Of a DNA stretch of 11,094 nucleotides, positions 6,125-11,094 are shown one piece after another. Each line of letters opens with the position of its first letter. The stretch's first letter is position 1. Below the pieces are notes generated by a model that searched no databases, was not told the origin of the DNA, and saw only the letters and a program-made list of their open reading frames with translations. This DNA comes from Geobacteraceae bacterium (GTDB lineage: Bacteria > Desulfobacterota > Desulfuromonadia > Desulfuromonadales > Geopsychrobacteraceae). The DNA lies in assembly GCA_027064785.1 (NCBI GenBank), contig JAMOPE010000266.1, positions 1 through 11,094 of the forward strand. Direction: 5' to 3'. The position numbers and the translations under genes are program-made.

Positions 6125-6153
6125 TTGACAATTTGGTGAGTTTTTTGTTTGTT
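6125..6153 (+). promoter_or_regulatory. Candidate promoter of the carboxylase operon
   Basis: TTGACA matches the -35 consensus fully. The hexamer 17 bases downstream, TTTGTT, matches the -10 consensus at only 3 of 6. The start of transcription would fall near 6160, inside the palindrome at 6158-6172, which suits repression. Confidence 0.35.
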
Positions 6154-6157
6154 TGCG

Positions 6158-6172
6158 ACTGTAAAAAACAGT
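6158..6172. promoter_or_regulatory. Operator-like palindrome ACTGT-A5-ACAGT
   Basis: ACTGT at 6158-6162 and ACAGT at 6168-6172 are perfect inverted arms around five A bases. The 15-bp site sits at the presumed transcription start of the carboxylase operon. The size and symmetry fit a dimeric helix-turn-helix regulator, but no regulator gene is in the window and no known site is matched. Confidence 0.4.
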
Positions 6173-6239
6173 GTTTTGAATTAATAATCACACAACAAAA
6201 AGTTTAACATTACTTAATTTCCTACAGCAGGTTGATCAC

Positions 6240-6275
6240 GTTCGACCGTCACCACCAGCCCTATCCCGGTCGGAC
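6240..6275 (+). other. Leader hairpin upstream of the carboxyltransferase gene
   Basis: GTTCGACCG at 6240-6248 pairs with CGGTCGGAC at 6267-6275 over 9 bp with one U-G pair. The loop is 18 bases, rich in C and A. A U-rich stretch (6280-6292) and then the ribosome binding site follow. It could be an attenuator-type or translation-controlling leader. The U-run starts several bases after the stem, so it is not a standard terminator. Confidence 0.4.
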
Positions 6276-6294
6276 AAAATTCTTATTTTTTTGT

Positions 6295-6300
6295 AAAGGG
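6295..6300 (+). promoter_or_regulatory. Ribosome binding site setting the carboxyltransferase start
   Basis: AAAGGG at 6295-6300 is 9 bases before ATG 6310 and directly abuts ATG 6301. The spacing favours 6310, giving MSKNKMKPS; the choice shifts the N-terminus by only three residues. Confidence 0.5.
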
Positions 6301-6309
6301 ATGTCCAAC

Positions 6310-8034
6310 ATGTCAAAAAACAAAATGAAGCCCTCATTGCAAAATCCGCTCGCAGCTGCAGAAGAAGTCGAGTTCACCATTCCCGGTGAAGTTGCGGGTC
6401 AGTCAGGTCCTTACGAAGAGGTCATGAAGGAAGGCCACGATCTGATCCAGCGCCCGATAAAATCGGTTGCCGTCGGTCAAATTGAGAAACAGCATTTTAA
6501 AAAAAGGATGACCGTTTGGGAAAGAATTAAGGTCCTCACCGACAGCGAGCCGAACATTCTTTTCCAGAACTGGGGAAAGAACCTTGACGGTGCTTCATTG
6601 GTCACAGGTATCCTGAATATTGGTGGTCGTGATGTTGCCCTTTACGGACACGATTTTACTGTCCGTGCAGGCTCTATTGATGCAACCAATGGTCAAAAAC
6701 TTGCTCGCTTGATGAACATGGCTGGCGAAAAAGGAATCCCACTCATCGGGATGAACGACTCGGCCGGTGCCTTTGTTCCCGCCGGTGTCGGTGGTCTCGA
6801 CGGTTATGCCGAAGCATTTACTGCTCTGCGTAAAATCAGCGGTGTCGTTCCGACTGTCATGTGTATGTTTGGCTTCAATGCCGGTGGCGGTTCCTATCTA
6901 CCACGACAAGGCAGCTTTGTTATCCAACCTGAAGATACCTTCTTCGGTCTGACGGGTCCGGGGGTTGTTAAGTCGGTTCTTGGTGAGGATATCACTCCCG
7001 AAGAACTCGGCGGACCAAAGGTTCATGCTGCGACAGGGGTTTCAGACATAACAGTTGCCGATGAGACAGCCGCACTGAGAACCGCAGTCCGCTTACTCAG
7101 TTATGTTCCGGACAACAATTTTTCCATGGCTCCATTCCAGGAGACCAGCGATCCACTCGACCGGAAAACCTGGGAGATCAACACTCTGTTGAAAAAAGCC
7201 TTCAATTCACCGACAGGTTTCAATACTCCATTTGATGTTTCGATCGTTATCCAGCAAATCTGTGATCATGGCGATTATTTTGAAATTCAGCCGACCCGTG
7301 CCCGTGAAGCGATCACCGCTTTCGGTCGTCTGGGCGGAAACGTTGTCGGTTTCGTCGCCAACAATTCGGCAGTCTCCTCAGGTCAGATCGACTGTGATTC
7401 TGCTGTCAAGATCGCCCGGTTTGTCCGTTTCTGTAACATCTACAACATTCCATTGATCTTCATGGAAGACACCACCGGATTCCTGCCGGGCCGAGATCAG
7501 GAAGCCCGCGGTATCGTTCAAGCCGGTCGCTCGATGCTCGATTCAATTGTTGATGTCCGTACTCCACGCATCTTACTGATTTTGCGGAATGCTTACGGTG
7601 GTGCTTACGCTTCCTACAACAACTATCCCACCGGAGCCGATTTGGTTCTGGCTCTGCCGACCACCCGCCTTGCAGTTATGGGTCCGGCCGGTAAAGAGTT
7701 TGTCTACAAAAAAGAGTTGCGGGCACTGCGTGGATCAATCAAGCAGCGAGTCGCTGACGGAACTCTGGAGCGGACCAAAGCTGGAATGGACGGAGCCGAT
7801 GCTAAAGCCGATGCTGAGAAAGAGGCGGCTGAGTGGCTCAAACTTGAAGAAGCGGCTCTGAATATGCGTTACGAAAAAGAATTGATGAACCCAAAAGAGG
7901 GTCTTGCTCTCGGCTCGATCTCTTCACTGGTTATGCCGACCGATCTGCGTAAAGTTTTGGGAGAAAATCTCAACTTCTTCCTGCGCCATTACAAGCCATC
8001 GGCATGGCAGGGAGTTCAGCGCGAATTCCATTAA
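6310..8034 (+). CDS. Biotin-dependent acyl-CoA carboxylase, carboxyltransferase subunit
   Basis: A 574-residue carboxyltransferase (two crotonase-like halves) that moves the carboxyl group from carboxybiotin to an acyl-CoA. The N-terminal half includes [13 protein letters not shown], the NDSAGAF segment, [12 protein letters not shown] with the oxyanion glycines, and [20 protein letters not shown], typical of propionyl/acetyl-CoA carboxylase beta chains. The C-terminal half includes [14 protein letters not shown] and [12 protein letters not shown] (428 onward). Residue A434 stands where propionyl-CoA carboxylases have the substrate-influencing Asp (GGAYD). Between VMGPAGKEF and MNPKEG the segment is about 25-30 residues longer than usual and rich in A, K and E, probably helical. 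The start is at ATG 6310. The biotin carboxylase gene follows after 62 bases without a terminator, so the two form one enzyme. The substrate is undetermined. Confidence 0.9.
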   Translation: MSKNKMKPSLQNPLAAAEEVEFTIPGEVAGQSGPYEEVMKEGHDLIQRPIKSVAVGQIEKQHFKKRMTVWERIKVLTDSEPNILFQNWGKNLDGASLVTGILNIGGRDVALYGHDFTVRAGSIDATNGQKLARLMNMAGEKGIPLIGMNDSAGAFVPAGVGGLDGYAEAFTALRKISGVVPTVMCMFGFNAGGGSYLPRQGSFVIQPEDTFFGLTGPGVVKSVLGEDITPEELGGPKVHAATGVSDITVADETAALRTAVRLLSYVPDNNFSMAPFQETSDPLDRKTWEINTLLKKAFNSPTGFNTPFDVSIVIQQICDHGDYFEIQPTRAREAITAFGRLGGNVVGFVANNSAVSSGQIDCDSAVKIARFVRFCNIYNIPLIFMEDTTGFLPGRDQEARGIVQAGRSMLDSIVDVRTPRILLILRNAYGGAYASYNNYPTGADLVLALPTTRLAVMGPAGKEFVYKKELRALRGSIKQRVADGTLERTKAGMDGADAKADAEKEAAEWLKLEEAALNMRYEKELMNPKEGLALGSISSLVMPTDLRKVLGENLNFFLRHYKPSAWQGVQREFH

Positions 8035-8079
8035 TCGCTGAAAATTAGACTTTTTCGCCTTTACTTTAAATTACATGGA

Positions 8080-8087
8080 AAGTGGAG
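8080..8087 (+). promoter_or_regulatory. Ribosome binding site setting the biotin carboxylase start
   Basis: AAGTGGAG at 8080-8087 lies 9 bases before ATG 8097. An in-frame GTG at 8082 lies inside this site and is therefore rejected as the start. Confidence 0.65.
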
Positions 8088-8096
8088 ATTAAACCC

Positions 8097-10973
8097 ATGG
8101 CTCAAAATACAGATTTATACGCAAACAACCCGTTGATTCATAAAGATCGTCGACTCGGCAAATCTTCGTCTGAGTGGGTTCGTTCTTTTGCCTGTGAGGA
8201 TCTGGCTCCTTTGATCGTCTGTCGCGGTCCGATCCGTAAAGAAGCAATGGATGTCTATACCGAAATGGGAATCACCCACTTTGGCATCCTACTGTCAGAA
8301 AAAGATTCTATCGTTTACCCCAATGCCCTGTCCCCGGAGCTGCGTCAGCTTACCGATACCAGCCGGGTTCATCGTGTTCCGGATTATTCGGGAGCATCCA
8401 AGGAAGAGCGGGTTGAAAGAATCCAGCAGATTATCGATATTGCCAAGGACAATGGCTACAACGCTGTCTTCTCCGGTTACGGTTTCATGGCCGAAGATGA
8501 TGAGTTTGTTGCTGCCATTGAAGATGCCGGACTGATGTTTATTGGTCCCTGCGCTGCAACTCAACGGGCTGCAGGTAAAAAGGACGAGGCAAAACGGACA
8601 GCACTTCAGGTTAACGTATCAGTAACACCGGGTATCGATAACGTGACCGCCCGGACTCTGCTGAAAAAACATCCGACCTATGACCAGCTGTTGGCGTTGG
8701 TGAAAGCCAAAGATCTCAACGTTGACAAAAAGGTCCTTGAGAACAAAGATCTGCCTCTCGAAGAACTGGCAGATATGATCCTCTTTGCTTCCTACGACAA
8801 AGGAATTGACCTCTTTACTATCGAAGAGCTCTGCGCTCAAGTTGAAATTGAGTGTGCCGAAATGTTCAAGAACTATCCCGGTGCCAGAATTCGCCTCAAA
8901 GCAATCGGCGGCGGTGGCGGTAAAGGACAGCGGATTCTTGGTGCATCTCTGCTGACCGTTAAAAATCCAACCGAGAAGCAGATCAAAGAGGCGGCATCTG
9001 ATGCCCCGAGCCTAGTTCGTGAAATTCTCAATGAAGTTAAAACCAACGGTGTTGGCGACAACAAAAACATTCTGGTCGAATTGAACATCGAGCAAACCCG
9101 TCACAATGAAATTCAGCTGCTGGGGAATGGAAAGTGGAGTATTGCACTTGGCGGTCGTGACTGCTCATTGCAGATGCACGAACAGAAACTACTTGAAATC
9201 TCCGTCACTCAGGAAAGTCTTGCTGATGAGATCGCAAAAGCCAAGAAGGCTGGACTGAAGAAACAGCAGGCTGCTCTTGAATCGGATCTTAAAGTTCTGA
9301 AGCGGATGGAAGAAGAATCAGAGCGTTTCGGTGAAGCTGTCGGACTTGACTCTGCTTCAACCTTCGAATGTATCGTCGACGGAAGTCGCCACTACTTCAT
9401 GGAAGTGAACACCCGGATTCAGGTTGAACACCGCGTTACCGAGCTTGTTTACAGCCTCAAATTTACCAACCCTGATGATGAGAACGATTTCTTCATCGTT
9501 GAGTCTCTGGTCGAAGCAATGGCTCTTCTGGCAATGCACAAACAACGCCTGCCCCGCCCGACCCGCGTCTCCCGTTTTGGTGCGGCAGCTGAAGCACGGT
9601 TGAATGCAACCGACTGCTCACTCTCTCCAAGTGCCGGTGGTTACGTCCGTTACTGGTCCAAGCCAATTGAAGGGGAAATTCGTGATGACCAGGGGATTTG
9701 TATCCCTAACCCTGACACCAACCAGTTCATGCGTTACCACCTTGCCGGAGCCTACGATTCCAATATCGCCCTATTACTGACCAAGGGTGATGACCGCAGT
9801 GCAAGTTATGAGCATCTCTCCAAAGTCCTCCGCAGTACAGTCCTGCGTGGTACAAACCTGGCAACCAACCTTGAATTTCATTATGGTCTGGTCAACTGGT
9901 TTATCGGCAACGGGATTATGGCAAAGCCAACAACCCGCTTTGTTGTCCCCTACCTGACCTTGGTTGGGAAAATCAAAGAGGAAGCTCAGAAAATTGATGT
10001 CGTTTATGCCTTCATCGCCATGAAGAAGCATTACGCTAAACTTTATGCTGACAACCCTGAAGCATTGAAGGCTGTTTCAGAGACCCTCGACCGCAAAGGG
10101 ACTTTACTGACCCGGCCAATGGAGAAGCTCCTCACTGATCCCCATTTACTCTCGGGCTGGTTGAGTCTTAATCGCAAAAAATTCAGCATTAAAGATGGCA
10201 AAGTCACCTGGCTGTGTAACCCGCTGGTTATTCTTGAAGAGACTTACGAGTATCTCAATATGACCTGGCGTAAAGAGGCTCCGGCAGCTGAAGTTATCTG
10301 GACTCATGACCGTGATCTTCTTAACAGTGCTGTCTCTTTCTACGCTGAATTACGTGATCATTTCTCACTTAGCAAAGAAGAGTTTGTGAAACTCAACGAC
10401 ATCCTTGGCAAAACAAAACCACAAGGTGGCTACGATGCTGAAGCATGGGCACAGATTCAAGCCGCTCATGCCGGTTTTGAGATGGGCAACGAGCTCCTCG
10501 GCCTCCTGTTTATGATCGCTGACAAAATTGACTTCTATGCATTTAAAGTTGAAGACGATCTTGAAGTGACAATCCCTGAGTATCTTCATGACCCAGAGTT
10601 ACAAGCGGCTATGAAGAAGATTCTGGTTCCACCACCGGCAACCAAAGCCGATGAAATTGTTACTCCGGGTGGAGGGATGTACTATGCTCAGGAAGCTCCG
10701 GGAATGCCGCCTTTCGTAGCTGAGGGGATGCATTTTGACAAAGGGCAGCCACTCTTCATCCTTGAAGTCATGAAAATGTTCAACAAAGTTCCTGCACCAT
10801 TTGCCGGAACGATCGACAAGATCATTATTGAAGGTGGCGACGGAACAATTGTTCAAAAGGGTCAACCACTCTTCAAGGTGACCCCAGACGAGAAATTTGT
10901 TGAAGTCGATCCGAAAGCACTGGCAAAAGAGAAGCAAACGGTCACTGCTGAATTTTTGCAAAGCGTCTTGTAG
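8097..10973 (+). CDS. Large biotin carboxylase with C-terminal biotinyl domain
   Basis: A 958-residue polypeptide that would carboxylate its own biotin with ATP and bicarbonate and pass the carboxyl group to the upstream carboxyltransferase. Residues about 30-160 form the biotin carboxylase N-domain. K161 or K162 matches E. coli BC K116, K268 matches K159, and the glycine loop is G271-G275 then K276-G277. Q359 and K364 match Q233 and K238. E436, N438, R440, Q442, V443 and E444 match E288 to E296, and R501 matches R338. Catalytic residues are thus kept, but E362 replaces H236. About 64 extra residues lie between K162 and K268, and about 22 between K364 and E436 (Lys/Glu-rich, helical). Residues about 600-850 match no domain I recognise. 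From about 855 a biotinyl domain carries EVMKM with K893 as the biotin site. It is clearly longer than usual alpha chains (about 660-700). Confidence 0.9.
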   Translation: MAQNTDLYANNPLIHKDRRLGKSSSEWVRSFACEDLAPLIVCRGPIRKEAMDVYTEMGITHFGILLSEKDSIVYPNALSPELRQLTDTSRVHRVPDYSGASKEERVERIQQIIDIAKDNGYNAVFSGYGFMAEDDEFVAAIEDAGLMFIGPCAATQRAAGKKDEAKRTALQVNVSVTPGIDNVTARTLLKKHPTYDQLLALVKAKDLNVDKKVLENKDLPLEELADMILFASYDKGIDLFTIEELCAQVEIECAEMFKNYPGARIRLKAIGGGGGKGQRILGASLLTVKNPTEKQIKEAASDAPSLVREILNEVKTNGVGDNKNILVELNIEQTRHNEIQLLGNGKWSIALGGRDCSLQMHEQKLLEISVTQESLADEIAKAKKAGLKKQQAALESDLKVLKRMEEESERFGEAVGLDSASTFECIVDGSRHYFMEVNTRIQVEHRVTELVYSLKFTNPDDENDFFIVESLVEAMALLAMHKQRLPRPTRVSRFGAAAEARLNATDCSLSPSAGGYVRYWSKPIEGEIRDDQGICIPNPDTNQFMRYHLAGAYDSNIALLLTKGDDRSASYEHLSKVLRSTVLRGTNLATNLEFHYGLVNWFIGNGIMAKPTTRFVVPYLTLVGKIKEEAQKIDVVYAFIAMKKHYAKLYADNPEALKAVSETLDRKGTLLTRPMEKLLTDPHLLSGWLSLNRKKFSIKDGKVTWLCNPLVILEETYEYLNMTWRKEAPAAEVIWTHDRDLLNSAVSFYAELRDHFSLSKEEFVKLNDILGKTKPQGGYDAEAWAQIQAAHAGFEMGNELLGLLFMIADKIDFYAFKVEDDLEVTIPEYLHDPELQAAMKKILVPPPATKADEIVTPGGGMYYAQEAPGMPPFVAEGMHFDKGQPLFILEVMKMFNKVPAPFAGTIDKIIIEGGDGTIVQKGQPLFKVTPDEKFVEVDPKALAKEKQTVTAEFLQSVL

Positions 10974-10994
10974 CCTCAGACGTATCGCAATAAC

Positions 10995-11029
10995 AAAAAA
11001 AGGCTCCGAAGATTCGGAGCCTTTTTTTT
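10995..11029. terminator. Bidirectional intrinsic terminator after the carboxylase operon
   Basis: GGCTCCGAA (11002-11010) pairs with TTCGGAGCC (11013-11021) around GA, and the stem continues through an A-run (10995-11001) with a run of eight T (11022-11029). It lies 22 bases after the biotin carboxylase stop. The A-run on the other side lets it also end the convergent minus-strand gene that stops at 11057. Confidence 0.95.
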
Positions 11030-11056
11030 ATTTTACAAAATAGAAATGATCAGAGA

Positions 11057-11094
11057 TTAAAACACGCCACCGCCTGCACCACCGCCTGCACCAC
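11057..11094 (-). CDS. C-terminus of a Gly/Ala-rich tailed protein, partial
   Basis: On the minus strand a frame open from the window edge encodes GGAGGGAGGGVF and stops at TAA (11059-11057), 28 bases before the terminator. The coding bases contain a direct 12-base repeat (11069-11080 and 11081-11092) that yields the Gly-Gly-Ala-Gly pattern. Glycine-rich tails end many unrelated proteins, so no family is named. The position facing a bidirectional terminator supports it as a real gene end. Confidence 0.5.
   Translation of the reverse strand, partial: GAGGGAGGGVF

Larger units (their letters stand above)
6070..6309 (+). other. Leader and promoter region of the carboxylase operon
   Basis: A 240-base region without a convincing gene. 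It holds a perfect TTGACA at 6125-6130 with only a weak -10 (TTTGTT at 6148-6153, 17-base spacing), an operator-like palindrome at 6158-6172 and a 9-bp hairpin at 6240-6275 followed by a U-rich stretch. An alternative promoter is TTGCGA at 6153-6158 with TTGAAT at 6176-6181. No standard intrinsic terminator for ygiQ was found. The frame of the carboxyltransferase is open back to about 6232, but this extension lacks a ribosome binding site. Confidence 0.5.

Noticed and set aside
6232..6309. N-terminal extension of the carboxyltransferase
   Set aside because: It has no ribosome binding site, shows no family similarity, and the bases form a leader hairpin; the site at 6295-6300 points to ATG 6310.
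1..11094. CRISPR array, tRNA or rRNA gene, transposase or phage element
   Set aside because: No regularly spaced repeats, cloverleaf-like sequence, rRNA-like stretch or transposase motif was seen on either strand.

Overview
The window looks like chromosomal DNA from an anaerobic or facultatively microaerobic bacterium of the Desulfuromonadales/Geobacter-type Desulfobacterota (the old deltaproteobacteria). This is inferred from three things. A HesB/IscA-like gene carries an in-frame UGA and a SECIS-like hairpin. The cytochrome bd operon is of the type that carries DUF4492. The biotin-dependent carboxylase pair is divergent. No mobile element, tRNA, rRNA or CRISPR array was seen.

Layout. Bases 1-27 hold the first nine codons of a minus-strand gene leaving the window. 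Bases 28-187 are a divergent promoter region. Bases 188-782 (+) hold a FmdB-type zinc ribbon protein and then an IscA/HesB-like selenoprotein whose reading frame crosses UGA at 573-575. A 19-bp bidirectional terminator (807-848) separates this unit from the convergent cytochrome bd operon. That operon reads on the minus strand from 3897 down to 866: DUF4492 protein, cydA (GTG start), cydB, and a 28-residue single-helix membrane protein with a strong ribosome binding site, a CydX-like candidate.

Bases 3898-4218 are a divergent intergenic region with a candidate cyd promoter, a 7+7 inverted repeat over it, and a hairpin upstream of ygiQ. A YgiQ-family radical SAM gene occupies 4219-6069 (+). 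After a 240-base leader region with an operator-like palindrome and a long hairpin come two genes that form one biotin-dependent acyl-CoA carboxylase: a carboxyltransferase (6310-8034) and a large biotin carboxylase with a C-terminal biotinyl domain (8097-10973). A strong bidirectional terminator (10995-11029) follows. The last bases hold the Gly/Ala-rich C-terminus of a convergent minus-strand gene.

How the genes work together. CydA and CydB are the quinol oxidase core, and the two small membrane proteins flanking them are candidate accessory subunits. FmdB-like protein and the selenoprotein form a small metal or Fe-S related unit. The carboxylase genes encode all three activities (biotin carboxylase, biotin carrier, carboxyltransferase), but the substrate cannot be read from the sequence. 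The most notable items are the selenoprotein, which conventional gene calling would truncate or miss, the 28-codon gene after cydB, and the enlarged, diverged biotin carboxylase.
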